A stretch of 64,000 nt of DNA from an uncultured Lachnospiraceae bacterium (GTDB taxonomy: Bacteria; Bacillota; Clostridia; Lachnospirales; Lachnospiraceae), in NCBI GenBank assembly GCA_910583835.1, contig CAJTYM010000012.1, positions 23,272 to 87,271 of the forward strand, given 5' to 3'. The notes beneath the pieces are model-generated. The model did no database searches. It was not told the origin of the DNA and saw only the letters and a list, made by a program, of their open reading frames with translations. Positions 56,307-64,000 of the stretch are shown here, in pieces. Position numbers and translations under genes: made by a program. Each line of letters opens with the position of its first letter. Within the stretch, counting starts at the first letter, position 1.

Positions 56307-56426
56307 GGGGTGTCCCCAAAGTCGTAGCTCCCCAAACTCCTATCGGAAAACCAACAATCCCTTCCAAAAACAAACATTTTCCGATATGGCGTCTGGAGCG
56401 CTATGGCTTTGGGGACACCCCTTTTT
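56307..56426 (+). terminator. Long two-arm hairpin with T run after GH43 gene
   Basis: GGGGTGTCCCCAAAG (56307-56321) pairs perfectly with CTTTGGGGACACCCC (56407-56421), followed by TTTTT. Inside, TATCGGAAAA (56341-56350) pairs with TTTTCCGATA (56377-56386). The total span of 115 nt is unusual for a terminator. The remaining part of the 305-bp gap holds the pyrE promoter and leader. Confidence 0.75.
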
Positions 56427-56450
56427 GGATAATTCAGCTAAAAGAAAGGC

Positions 56451-56479
56451 TTTACACCGTAAAGGCTTTTCAGTATAAT
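56451..56479 (+). promoter_or_regulatory. Sigma-A type promoter of pyrE
   Basis: TTTACA at 56451-56456, a 17-bp spacer and a perfect TATAAT at 56474-56479. Transcription should start near 56486, giving a leader of about 109 nt. Confidence 0.8.
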
Positions 56480-56485
56480 AGGTTT

Positions 56486-56594
56486 ATCAGTAAGCCCTAT
56501 TGATACGCACATAGAAAGCAGGTGCAACGGACGTCAAGGACTTAATAGTTGTTGCACTGGTAAAGACCAAGCAAACTAAGGAGAATCACGATTT
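56486..56594 (+). promoter_or_regulatory. Structured 5' leader of pyrE
   Basis: Two inverted repeats can form: TATCA/TGATA (56485-56489 and 56501-56505) and GTGCAAC/GTTGCAC (56522-56528 and 56551-56557) with a 22-nt loop. No U-run terminator is seen, so attenuation by termination is not evident. I do not recognise a known riboswitch class. Confidence 0.4.
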
Positions 56595-57269
56595 ATGGAA
56601 AGCTACAAACAGGAATTTATTGAATTTATGGTAGACTGCCAGGTATTGAAATTTGGCGAATTTGTGTTAAAGAGCGGAAGGAAATCCCCTTTCTTCATGA
56701 ATGCGGGGGCATATGTGACGGGAGAGCAGTTAAACAAGCTGGGAGAGTATTATGCGCGGGCAATCCATGCGCACTATGGGGATGGGTTTGACGTCCTGTT
56801 CGGACCTGCGTATAAGGGAATTCCCTTGAGCGTAGCCACTACGATGGCTTACAGCAGGCTCTATGGCAAGGAGATCCGTTACTGCTCCAACCGCAAGGAG
56901 GTAAAAGACCATGGCGATACCGGCATCCTTCTGGGAAGCAAGCTGAAGGACGGCGATAAGGTGGTGATTATCGAGGATGTGACCACTTCCGGCAAATCGA
57001 TGGAAGAGACAGTCCCTATCATCCGTGCCCAGGCAGAGATTGAGATTGAAGGGCTTATCGTGTCATTGAACCGTATGGAGCGCGGCAAGGGGGAGAAGAG
57101 CGCCTTAGAAGAAATCAGGGATTTGTATGGATTTGCGACAAATGCGATTGTGACGATGGAAGATGTGGTAGAATATTTGTATAATAAACCTTATAAAGGA
57201 AATATATATATTAATGATGAAATAAAAGCAGCCATTGATAATTATTACGCCCAGTATGGGGTGAGGTAG
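56595..57269 (+). CDS. pyrE: Orotate phosphoribosyltransferase
   Basis: 224 aa. Converts orotate plus PRPP to OMP, step 5 of UMP synthesis. The PRPP loop is VVIIEDVTTSGKSMEE (about 120-135) and the N-terminal KSGRKSPFFMNAG segment fits the OPRTase family. TAAGGAGAATC before ATG. It has its own promoter and lies 19.4 kb downstream of pyrD, which is usually adjacent in related genomes. Confidence 0.95.
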   Translation: MESYKQEFIEFMVDCQVLKFGEFVLKSGRKSPFFMNAGAYVTGEQLNKLGEYYARAIHAHYGDGFDVLFGPAYKGIPLSVATTMAYSRLYGKEIRYCSNRKEVKDHGDTGILLGSKLKDGDKVVIIEDVTTSGKSMEETVPIIRAQAEIEIEGLIVSLNRMERGKGEKSALEEIRDLYGFATNAIVTMEDVVEYLYNKPYKGNIYINDEIKAAIDNYYAQYGVR

Positions 57270-57278
57270 GAGAGGACT

Positions 57279-57431
57279 ATGAACGAAAAGACGTATAAGG
57301 CCATGACTGTTGCAGGAGCCGGGAACATTGCCATTGGCGTTGTCGTGCTGGTGTGCGGCGTTGTCTGCGGAGTGCTTGCGATTGTGAACGGAGCTGCCAT
57401 GTTGAGAAGGAAGTCAGATATCATATTTTAA
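57279..57431 (+). CDS. Small membrane protein
   Basis: 50 aa with one hydrophobic helix (about 16-40, GNIAIGVVVLVCGVVCGVLAI shown in part) and a basic C-terminal end LRRKSD. GTAGGAGAGG precedes the ATG, and it starts 9 bp after pyrE, so it is probably co-transcribed. Function unknown. Confidence 0.6.
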   Translation: MNEKTYKAMTVAGAGNIAIGVVVLVCGVVCGVLAIVNGAAMLRRKSDIIF

Positions 57432-57442
57432 AGGTTGGAAAA

Positions 57443-57922
57443 TTGAAGAGAGATTACAGGAAGATGCTCCGGATATGCAGCAAAGTCATGTTCGGAGTGT
57501 ATATTATTTTCTTAACATATTTTTTGTTTTTTGCAGAGAGCATGGGACGTACTTTTGAGAGCAGGTCCTACCATTATAACTTGGAATTGTTTAAGGAAAT
57601 CGGACGTTTTATAGAATACCGCCATGTGCTTGGAATGAAAGCAGTGCTGTTGAATCTGGTGGGGAATGTTGTCGCATTCATTCCCTTTGGCTTTTTTTTG
57701 CCTATTTTGCACATGAAATGCAGGTCCTTGCTGCGCACGACATTTTTCAGCTTTGAGCTGAGCCTTGGGGTAGAGACCATTCAGCTGGTGTCCAAAGTGG
57801 GGAGTTTCGATGTGGATGACCTTCTGCTGAACACCATTGGAGGCGCTTTAGGGTGTCTGATTTTCCTGTGGATGAACCGGATAAGGAGAACATATGAGAC
57901 GAAAGAGAAAGAACGCATATAA
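57443..57922 (+). CDS. VanZ-family membrane protein
   Basis: 159 aa from a TTG at 57443, chosen because AAAGG lies 8 nt upstream; an ATG at 57464 has a poorly placed site. Four membrane segments are visible (VMFGVYIIFLTYFLFF; LLNLVGNVVAFIPFGFFLP; ELSLGVETIQLV region; LLLNTIGGALGCLIFLW). NLVGNVVAFIPFGFFLP and FDVDDLLLNTIGGALG are the VanZ family signatures. The family includes teicoplanin-resistance VanZ, but most members have unknown roles and no van genes are near. It overlaps the next gene by 29 bp. Confidence 0.8.
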   Translation: MKRDYRKMLRICSKVMFGVYIIFLTYFLFFAESMGRTFESRSYHYNLELFKEIGRFIEYRHVLGMKAVLLNLVGNVVAFIPFGFFLPILHMKCRSLLRTTFFSFELSLGVETIQLVSKVGSFDVDDLLLNTIGGALGCLIFLWMNRIRRTYETKEKERI

Positions 57923-58214
57923 ATTTGGAGATAAGAAACATTCTAAGCGGGGGAAAATATCGCTGCTGCTGGCAGCGCTTTCTCTGCTGGCAGGCATCGT
58001 TATGATTGGGATTTCTATTCAGAACGGAGGAAATGCCAATCCATATATCGGAAGCGCCGGTTTGTTTGCGCTGATGGTATCGTTTGCGTCTTTGCTCATG
58101 GGATTCGTCAGCCTGGGAGAGGACAGCTATAAGCTGTTTCCGGTGTTGGGAAGCGTCTGCTCCGGGCTTGCGCTTGCAGGCTGGGTGGCAATCTATGTAC
58201 TGGGATTTTATTGA
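57894..58214 (+). CDS. Small basic membrane protein
   Basis: 106 aa. A basic N-terminus (MRRKRKNAYKFGDKKHSKRG) is followed by three membrane helices at about 22-42, 52-70 and 82-104. It resembles small DUF-type membrane proteins of Lachnospiraceae encoded near VanZ genes; I give no function. AAGGAGAACAT is before the ATG, inside the VanZ gene. Its last codons (VLGFY) are duplicated in a 39-bp tandem repeat that runs on for 118 bp after the stop. Confidence 0.7.
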   Translation: MRRKRKNAYKFGDKKHSKRGKISLLLAALSLLAGIVMIGISIQNGGNANPYIGSAGLFALMVSFASLLMGFVSLGEDSYKLFPVLGSVCSGLALAGWVAIYVLGFY

Positions 58215-58332
58215 CTCATACAGGAGTCAGTCTTTGTGCTGGGATTTTATTGAATTGCACAGGAGGCAGTTTATGTACTGGGATTTTATTGAATCGCGCA
58301 GGCGACAGTTTATGTATTGGGATTTTGTTTAG
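58196..58332 (+). repeat. 39-bp tandem repeat extending the end of the membrane-protein gene
   Basis: Three full units start at 58196, 58235 and 58274 and a 20-bp partial unit at 58313. Each begins TGTRCTGGGATTTTATTGA and so repeats the last five codons and stop TGA of the 106-aa protein. In another frame the array is open and encodes a YWDFIESRRRQFM-type peptide. It ends 34 bp before the aminopeptidase start. Confidence 0.9.
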
Positions 58333-58365
58333 CTGGGTAAGTTTAAGAAGAAATGAGGTTATTGT

Positions 58366-60477
58366 ATGGGATATCAGGAATTTTGGCATTCTTACCGTGA
58401 GGAAGTGGAGGAACGTTTTCCTCTGGTCGTGGAACGTTTGGAACAGATGGAGGAAGAGGAGACAGTGGCGGTTTGCTGGCGGGGGTATTTTCGGCATACC
58501 GCTGCTTTTTTGCGCAGGCTTTGCCTGCTGGAAGAGGAAATCTATGCAGGTATTCTGCAAAGTGGGGATTCGCAGGATGGATTGCCGGAATTTTTCATGA
58601 ATAAAAGCCTACAGGAGCTGCAGTCGCTGAATGCCGCGCTCTATGAGGACATATTGCCGGAACATTATGCGCGCAGTTACGGCAATCCGGCATATGCCGC
58701 CCAGCAGCTGGGGGAAGGTTATGGCAAGCTGCTCAGTATGCTCTATGCAGATATACGTTCGCTGATTCCTTATGCGTTTGAGGGCAGGAACTACGAGCTG
58801 ACAATCTTTGGGGAAATGTTGATTGAAATCTACAATTGTTTTGAGCAGGAGGAGCAGCCTCAGGAGAAAGAAATCCAGCAGGTGATTTACTGGTTCTACC
58901 ATGATTACAGTGAAGTGTTTATGGAAATCGGCATCCAGTCCCAGACTGACCCGGAACTGGACTTCCATGTGCAGACTATCATGGACGGCAATTTGTCTGA
59001 TTTGCGTTACCTGTACCGCTATGGCGCGTACATCTCCGCCAACGAGATTGGGGTTGCTGAATTTTTAAATGGCATGGCAGAGGAAGAGATACAGGCGATG
59101 GCGGACACTTACACGGAGGGCTACCGCATCGGTTTTGCAGTCACCGGCAAAGATTTATCGAAGAAAAAATTTGTGGATTTGCGCTATCCGATTGGCTTTG
59201 AGCGGATGATGCGTGCGGCGGTAAAGAATTTCCGGCAAATGGGGCTGCAGCCCGTGGTTTCCCGCAACTGCGAGACGTCTTTTTCCGGCAGGGGGAACGG
59301 CACTCCTTCTGTGACCGCAACGTCACCTAACCGTCAGTACGTTTATGACCATAAAGCAGACAAGGCGGCTTACTTTGACAAGGCGTTTGTGGAGCGGCGG
59401 CTGGAGACGCTGCGGACTGCCTATGAGGAGCGGAAAGAAGCGGCGGCGCTCTATGCCGGTCCGGCGGTGGTGGAGACGTTTGGCGAGGAAGGATTTGCGC
59501 CGCAGCCGTGCGCATCGGCGTATCAGTTGGACAGCAGACAGCAGAAACTGAACGTGTATGCGGCAGGGCAGTCAATGGAGATTACGAATCAGTATATCAA
59601 GGGCGAGGAGCGGAGCTTTACGATTATCGCCTATCCCATACCGGAGATTGGAGAGGATTTTGAGGAGATATTTGCCAGAACGGCAGAAGTTAATACATTG
59701 GATTACAAACTGTACCAGACCATGCAGCAGAAATTGATTGATGTCCTTGATAAGGGGGCGTTTGTGCATATTACCGGCAAAGGCAAAAATACCACGGATT
59801 TGTCGGTAGCGCTGCACCCGCTGGAGAATCCGGAAAAACAGACGAATTTTGAGAACTGCGTGGCGGACGTCAACATTCCGGTGGGAGAGGTGTTCACTTC
59901 CCCGCTGTTAAAGGGAACCGAAGGGCATCTCCATGTGACGCAGGTTTTCCTGAATGGCATGAAATACCTGGATTTGGAACTTGATTTCAAGGATGGCATG
60001 GTATGCAGGTATTCCTGCCGGAATTTTGTTTCTGAGCAGGAAAACCAGAAATTCCTCAAGGAAAACCTTCTAAAGCATCATGATACGCTGCCCCTGGGCG
60101 AATTTGCCATCGGCACGAATACCACCGCTTACCGGATGGGCGTGGACTATCAGATTCAGGATAAGCTGCCTATTTTAATTGCGGAGAAGACGGGACCGCA
60201 TTTTGCAGTGGGCGACACCTGTTACAGCCGGGCGGAGGATACGCCTGTCTTTAACCCTGACGGTAAGGAGATTGTGGCGCGGGACAATGAGGTATCCCTT
60301 CTCAGGAAAGAGGATACCCGCAAGGCATATTACAACTGCCATACGGATATCACCATTCCCTATGATGAATTGGGCACGATTGCCGTTGTTCTGCAGGATG
60401 GGAGCCGGGAAGATATCATCCGGGACGGCAGGTTTGTGGTGGCTGGCACAGAGGCGCTGAATCGACCGCTGCAGTAA
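58366..60477 (+). CDS. Family M29 aminopeptidase
   Basis: 703 aa, longer than typical M29 enzymes (about 400 aa) due to an N-terminal extension (1-about 320) of helical character. The C-terminal part has the M29 features: GEVFTSP (metal-binding Glu), GTEGHLHV, FAIGTNTTAY and GPHFAVGDTCYSRAED with His and Asp ligands. M29 peptidases are dimetal leucine/arginine aminopeptidases in the cytosol; no signal peptide is seen here. GAGG lies 8 nt before ATG. Its stop is 11 bp from the convergent GH18 gene. Confidence 0.82.
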   Translation: MGYQEFWHSYREEVEERFPLVVERLEQMEEEETVAVCWRGYFRHTAAFLRRLCLLEEEIYAGILQSGDSQDGLPEFFMNKSLQELQSLNAALYEDILPEHYARSYGNPAYAAQQLGEGYGKLLSMLYADIRSLIPYAFEGRNYELTIFGEMLIEIYNCFEQEEQPQEKEIQQVIYWFYHDYSEVFMEIGIQSQTDPELDFHVQTIMDGNLSDLRYLYRYGAYISANEIGVAEFLNGMAEEEIQAMADTYTEGYRIGFAVTGKDLSKKKFVDLRYPIGFERMMRAAVKNFRQMGLQPVVSRNCETSFSGRGNGTPSVTATSPNRQYVYDHKADKAAYFDKAFVERRLETLRTAYEERKEAAALYAGPAVVETFGEEGFAPQPCASAYQLDSRQQKLNVYAAGQSMEITNQYIKGEERSFTIIAYPIPEIGEDFEEIFARTAEVNTLDYKLYQTMQQKLIDVLDKGAFVHITGKGKNTTDLSVALHPLENPEKQTNFENCVADVNIPVGEVFTSPLLKGTEGHLHVTQVFLNGMKYLDLELDFKDGMVCRYSCRNFVSEQENQKFLKENLLKHHDTLPLGEFAIGTNTTAYRMGVDYQIQDKLPILIAEKTGPHFAVGDTCYSRAEDTPVFNPDGKEIVARDNEVSLLRKEDTRKAYYNCHTDITIPYDELGTIAVVLQDGSREDIIRDGRFVVAGTEALNRPLQ

Positions 60478-60488
60478 AATGCTTTCTT

Positions 60489-61664
60489 TTACTGTATGGC
60501 GAATGTGTTATCCAAGAGCAGCCAGTTCGCCCGGAAAAGCTGCATAATCTGCCAGTAGCTCATGCCGCGCAGCTGGTATTCTTTTACTAGGCCGAATTTT
60601 GCAGAGAGGCTGCGCACGTCTTCAAACCAGACTTCGTGTTCCGCGTTATCCAGCACGTAATTGAAATAGGGGGACTGCGCAGTCTCATCGAAGCGGATTT
60701 CTGCTCCTCTGGCAACCGCAATCTGGACTGCCTCGACATTGCCTATCGTGGTCGCTTTGGAAGCGCCTTTTACATAGGGAAGCGTCCAGTCGTAGCCGTA
60801 ATTGGGGATGCCGAGGTTTATTTTTTCCGGGGGAATTTTGGTCAGGGCGTATTCTACGACCTGGCGGACCTTGTTGAGGGGGGCAACTGCCATTGCCGGG
60901 CCGTAAGTATATCCCCATTCATAGGTCATCAAAAGCACGTAATCTGCAGCCTCGCCCAACAGCCCATAATCTTTGCCCTCGTACAGGAGCCCGGTCTGCG
61001 TGTCGGAAATTTTGGGCGCCAACGCCACGGAGACCGGATAACCCAGCGCATTTACGGCGGTGCGTATGTCGCGGACGAAGCCGGCAAAAGCAAACTTATC
61101 TTCGGGAAGTATATATTCAAAGTCAACGTCTACGCCCTCAAAACCGCGTTCTAGAATCTGTGCGCTGATATTCTCAATCAGCGTATTCTTGGCAGTTTCG
61201 TTATTTACCACCTGGGAAATCAGATAGTTGCTGAAACGTCCGTCTGGGCCGAAGGGCGTCAGCGTGAGGATGGGAGCCACACCGTAATTTTTTGCCGCGG
61301 TAATCATGAAGGTATCATCCAATTGCGGGGGGACAAGTTCTCCCTCAGCTGTAAATCCATAAGAAAAGATAAAGAGGTCGGAAAGATAGGGCAGCGTCTG
61401 CGCAAGCACCCAGCGGCTGATAAAAGGATAAGCGTAGCCGCCCGCGTAGGCAGGGTATTTTGCGGCGTCCAAGGCAGCTGTGCCAGAGCCGGAGGCATCC
61501 TCCCCGCTGGAATCAGGGGCCTCTGTCAGCAGAAGCGCCTGCCCCACAGCCAAGGCATAAGGGTACACAAGCTGGTTGTCGTAAATAATTGTCTGCGCGG
61601 TGACGTTTTGGGAAGCTGCGATTGCATCTACGCTGTCCCCGGGCTGCACTACATATATTCTCAT
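60489..61664 (-). CDS. LysM-GH18 spore-type glycosidase (YaaH/SleL-like)
   Basis: 391 aa. One LysM domain at 1-about 46 (IYVVQPGDSVDAIA) binds peptidoglycan. The GH18 barrel covers about 72-390 with the catalytic GVDVDFEY (Glu183), and WxxM/MSYWQIMQL ends the barrel. Such proteins hydrolyse cortex peptidoglycan during spore germination or reside in the coat; they normally lack a signal peptide, as here. No clear Shine-Dalgarno site precedes ATG (GAAATCCGTGATTTT), which is unusual in this window. Divergent from the Cache-MCP gene. Confidence 0.85.
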   Translation of the reverse strand: MRIYVVQPGDSVDAIAASQNVTAQTIIYDNQLVYPYALAVGQALLLTEAPDSSGEDASGSGTAALDAAKYPAYAGGYAYPFISRWVLAQTLPYLSDLFIFSYGFTAEGELVPPQLDDTFMITAAKNYGVAPILTLTPFGPDGRFSNYLISQVVNNETAKNTLIENISAQILERGFEGVDVDFEYILPEDKFAFAGFVRDIRTAVNALGYPVSVALAPKISDTQTGLLYEGKDYGLLGEAADYVLLMTYEWGYTYGPAMAVAPLNKVRQVVEYALTKIPPEKINLGIPNYGYDWTLPYVKGASKATTIGNVEAVQIAVARGAEIRFDETAQSPYFNYVLDNAEHEVWFEDVRSLSAKFGLVKEYQLRGMSYWQIMQLFRANWLLLDNTFAIQ

Positions 61665-61791
61665 AAAATCACGGATTTCTTTTTTTATAGGATATGTGGG
61701 GGTATGAAAAAAGTGTCAAGTATAGTAGATTTTTCTTGCAAAACATGATAAAATCTTAGTAATCATGAAAACATAAGGAAAGGGGATTTCT

Positions 61792-63876
61792 ATGAGAAGC
61801 ATCAAAACAAAAATCACACTGGTAGTTTTAATGTGTTCATTGATTTCCACAGTGATTTGTGGCAGTATCAGCATTTTTGAGAGTTCCAGAGCGGTGGAGG
61901 AGAATTCCCGGGATAAGATGGAACTGGTCTGTGAGAATCAGAGCCAGCAGCTTGACGGTATGATGAAGCAAGTGTCGCAGTCTGTGGATACATTAAATGA
62001 CCTTGCTGTTTCTGAATTGGATGATTTCGAGAAGTTTAAATCCGATGCACAATATGTTGAGGCATATACGAACAGGATTGCGCCTATGTTAAAACAGACA
62101 GCAGTACATACACAGGGGGCCATGAGTGTCTACATCCGCTATAACCCAGAATTTACAGAACCGACCAGCGGTGTTTTTTATACCCGGGATTCTGCGGACA
62201 GCGAATTCCAGGAGATAGAGCCGACAGATTTTACGATGTATGAGCCGGATGATTTGGAACATGTGGGCTGGTACTATATTCCGGTGGGCAACCAGCAGCC
62301 GACCTGGATGGAGCCTTACCTCAATTCCAATATCAACGTATATATGATTTCCTATGTCATCCCGATTTTCATAGATGGGGAATCTGTAGGAATTATCGGC
62401 ATGGACATTAATTTCAACGCATTTACGGAAGTGCTGGAGTCGTGCAGTATCTTTCAGACTGGCTATGCGTTCCTTGCCAATGAGCAGGGAATTATCATGC
62501 ACCACAAGGAACTTGAGACGGGAAGCAGCATGGCGGAGGCAGGTCTGGAGGCAGTTGCGGCAAATCTGGCGCTGCCTGACCAGGAGAAGGTCATCCAGCA
62601 ATACACCTGGAATGGAACAAAGAAAAATATGTGCTATATGTCTCTGGTAAATGGGATGCGGTTTATCCTGACGGCGCCGTCCGCAGAGTTTGCAGCACAG
62701 GCGAAAAACATGCAGATGCTGATATTGATTGGCGCGGCGGCAGCGATGCTGGTGGCAGCGTTTGTCGGATTTGTGCTCAGTATTTCCCTGACAAAGCCAA
62801 TCCGCCAGATTAACAGCATTGTGGGCGAGACCGCGAAGTTTAATTTTACGCATTATGCTTCCAGTGAGAGCCTCTATAAGAAAAAAGATGAGACTGCAAG
62901 CATGGCGCATTCTCTCCATGATATGCGGGACAGCCTGCGCGGCATGGTAGAGAGTATCCGACAGGCATATACGGATATGGCGTCCAGCATGGAACGGCTT
63001 TCTGAGACTACGGACAAAGTAAATCATATGAGCGAGGACAACTCGGCGACAACGCAGGAACTGGCTGCTGCGATGCAGGAGACAGCGGATGCCATGGATG
63101 TAGTCAACAGTACGATTGCCAATATCCGTGACAGGGCTGAGTCAATCCGTGGGCGTTCGGATGCGGGCAAGAATACCTCCGTTGAAATCCGCGGCAGGGC
63201 GGAGAAACTGAAAGGAAGCACCAGGGATGCCAGCCAGCGTACGCAGGAGATGTATGCCAGCGTGCAGGAGAAGACGAAGCAAGCGATGGAACAGGCAAAG
63301 GCAGTATCCCATATCAACGAGCTGACCCAGTCTATTTTAGATATTTCTTCCCAGACCAACCTTCTGGCGCTGAACGCTTCCATTGAAGCAGCGCGGGCCG
63401 GCGAAGCCGGAAGAGGTTTTGCGGTGGTGGCAGGAGAAATTGGCGCCTTGGCTGACCAGACTTCGTCAACTGTTGGGGATATCAATGGAATTATTGCAGA
63501 AGTCAACAGCGCAGTGGGCAATATGACAGCCTGCCTGGATGAGAGTATGGCTTTTCTGGAAGAGACAGTGCTTAAGGACTACGGTGACTTCATGGAGGTG
63601 GCAGAGCAGTACAGCATCGATGCGGCCGGAGTGGAAGACAACATGGGCGATATCAATAATCAGATTGAGACCTTGCTGACAGCCATCGTTGATATGGCGG
63701 ATGCGGTGGAACGCGTGAGCCATACAACCATGGAGGCGGCAGAGGGTATCACGGAAATCGCAGGGAAGACGCAGGAGATGTCAGGCGTTGTGGGAACCAA
63801 CAGCGACCTTATTGAGCATAACCGGCAGAATATTGATAAACTCAAGGAGATTGTGGCAGCATTTCATATGCAGTGA
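61792..63876 (+). CDS. Methyl-accepting chemotaxis protein with extracellular Cache-type sensor
   Basis: 694 aa. A membrane helix at about 8-28, then an extracellular dCache-type domain (about 30-305; WYYIPVGNQQPTW, YVIPIFIDGESVGIIGMDINF, GYAFLANEQGIIMHH), a second helix at about 309-330, HAMP (about 331-390), and the signalling domain with tip SQTNLLALNASIEAARAGEAG and following GRGFAVVAGEIG, given here split. The hairpin is of class 40H-like length. GAAAGGGGATT lies before ATG. Unlike the MCP in the che operon it can sense an external ligand, perhaps an amino acid or sugar acid. Confidence 0.92.
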   Translation: MRSIKTKITLVVLMCSLISTVICGSISIFESSRAVEENSRDKMELVCENQSQQLDGMMKQVSQSVDTLNDLAVSELDDFEKFKSDAQYVEAYTNRIAPMLKQTAVHTQGAMSVYIRYNPEFTEPTSGVFYTRDSADSEFQEIEPTDFTMYEPDDLEHVGWYYIPVGNQQPTWMEPYLNSNINVYMISYVIPIFIDGESVGIIGMDINFNAFTEVLESCSIFQTGYAFLANEQGIIMHHKELETGSSMAEAGLEAVAANLALPDQEKVIQQYTWNGTKKNMCYMSLVNGMRFILTAPSAEFAAQAKNMQMLILIGAAAAMLVAAFVGFVLSISLTKPIRQINSIVGETAKFNFTHYASSESLYKKKDETASMAHSLHDMRDSLRGMVESIRQAYTDMASSMERLSETTDKVNHMSEDNSATTQELAAAMQETADAMDVVNSTIANIRDRAESIRGRSDAGKNTSVEIRGRAEKLKGSTRDASQRTQEMYASVQEKTKQAMEQAKAVSHINELTQSILDISSQTNLLALNASIEAARAGEAGRGFAVVAGEIGALADQTSSTVGDINGIIAEVNSAVGNMTACLDESMAFLEETVLKDYGDFMEVAEQYSIDAAGVEDNMGDINNQIETLLTAIVDMADAVERVSHTTMEAAEGITEIAGKTQEMSGVVGTNSDLIEHNRQNIDKLKEIVAAFHMQ

Positions 63877-63910
63877 TTTCCAGAAGTTAAAACAGAATAT
63901 AAGATATGCA

Positions 63911-63945
63911 AAAAGCCCCGGCTGTCCACCAACAGCCGGGGTTCT
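63911..63945 (+). terminator. Rho-independent terminator after the Cache MCP
   Basis: CCCCGGCTGT (63916-63925) pairs with ACAGCCGGGG (63932-63941), followed by TTCTTT. Loop CCACCA. Confidence 0.85.
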
Positions 63946-63951
63946 TTAGGA

Positions 63952-64000
63952 GCAAAGCAAATGCGCAGCATTTCTGGAATGCTTTGCGACGTTCTGGCAG
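63952..64000 (+). repeat. REP-like repeat, copy C, cut by the window end
   Basis: AGCAAAGCAAATGCGCAGCA and TTTCTGGAATGCTTTGCGACG, then TTCTGGCAG, match copies at 21077 and 27049. The window ends inside the element. Confidence 0.75.

Noticed and set aside
57443..57922. Glycopeptide resistance gene vanZ
   Set aside because: Only family-level similarity and no other van genes; the family is broad.

Overview
The window looks like a chromosomal segment of a motile, spore-forming, carbohydrate-degrading gut-type Firmicute, most likely Lachnospiraceae. The grounds are a SpoIIE-like phosphatase, a LysM/GH18 cortex-type enzyme, a compact che operon, a rubredoxin-glutamate synthase fusion, Shine-Dalgarno sites of the AGGAGG type, and very large secreted glycosidases ending in BspA-like leucine-rich repeats. 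Species cannot be fixed from sequence reading alone.

Layout. 1-5.8 kb: housekeeping block spoIIE-tilS-hpt-ftsH. 6-8.2 kb: GH13 alpha-glucan hydrolase. 8.2-13.2 kb: an AT-richer accessory stretch with a protein split by a G10 homopolymer (SGNH-like domain plus citrate-lyase-ligase-like nucleotidyltransferase), a DDE transposase, a JAMM-like gene, tRNA-Tyr with two extra copies of its 3' end, and a structured dispersed repeat. 13.3-16.4 kb: secreted GH30 enzyme. 16.5-25.7 kb: hybrid-type histidine kinase, response regulator/HD-GYP protein, then cheR-cheB-receiver-cheA-cheW-MCP. 25.7-28.6 kb: KtrB/KtrA-type potassium uptake and a DUF1653 protein. 28.6-33.1 kb, minus strand: a Wzy/ligase-like membrane protein and a secreted multi-Ig protein. 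33.3-37.2 kb: pyrC-pyrF-pyrK-pyrD. 37.3-56.3 kb: accessory island between pyrD and pyrE, holding a broken AAA-ATPase/PD-(D/E)XK gene, an HTH regulator with a Ser/Thr kinase-LRR receptor, the rubredoxin-GltB fusion, a GH127 giant, an intact AAA-ATPase/PD-(D/E)XK gene and a GH43 giant. 56.5-64 kb: pyrE, three small membrane proteins (one VanZ-like), an M29 aminopeptidase, LysM-GH18, and a Cache-domain chemoreceptor.

How the parts fit. The three secreted enzymes (GH30, GH127, GH43) share carbohydrate-binding or Ig-like modules and a common C-terminal LRR region, which suggests surface attack on plant or host glycans. The cytoplasmic GH13 enzyme would process imported oligosaccharides. The che operon and the second receptor give chemotaxis. 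The pyr genes complete much of UMP synthesis.

The most notable signals are the G10-tract split gene, the triplicated tRNA-Tyr 3' end, two families of structured intergenic repeats, a shared upstream motif before the GH127 and GH43 genes, a 39-bp tandem repeat built from the end of a membrane-protein gene, and the HTH/kinase-LRR pair with a palindrome on its promoter. All functional calls are made by reading motifs; no database search was run.
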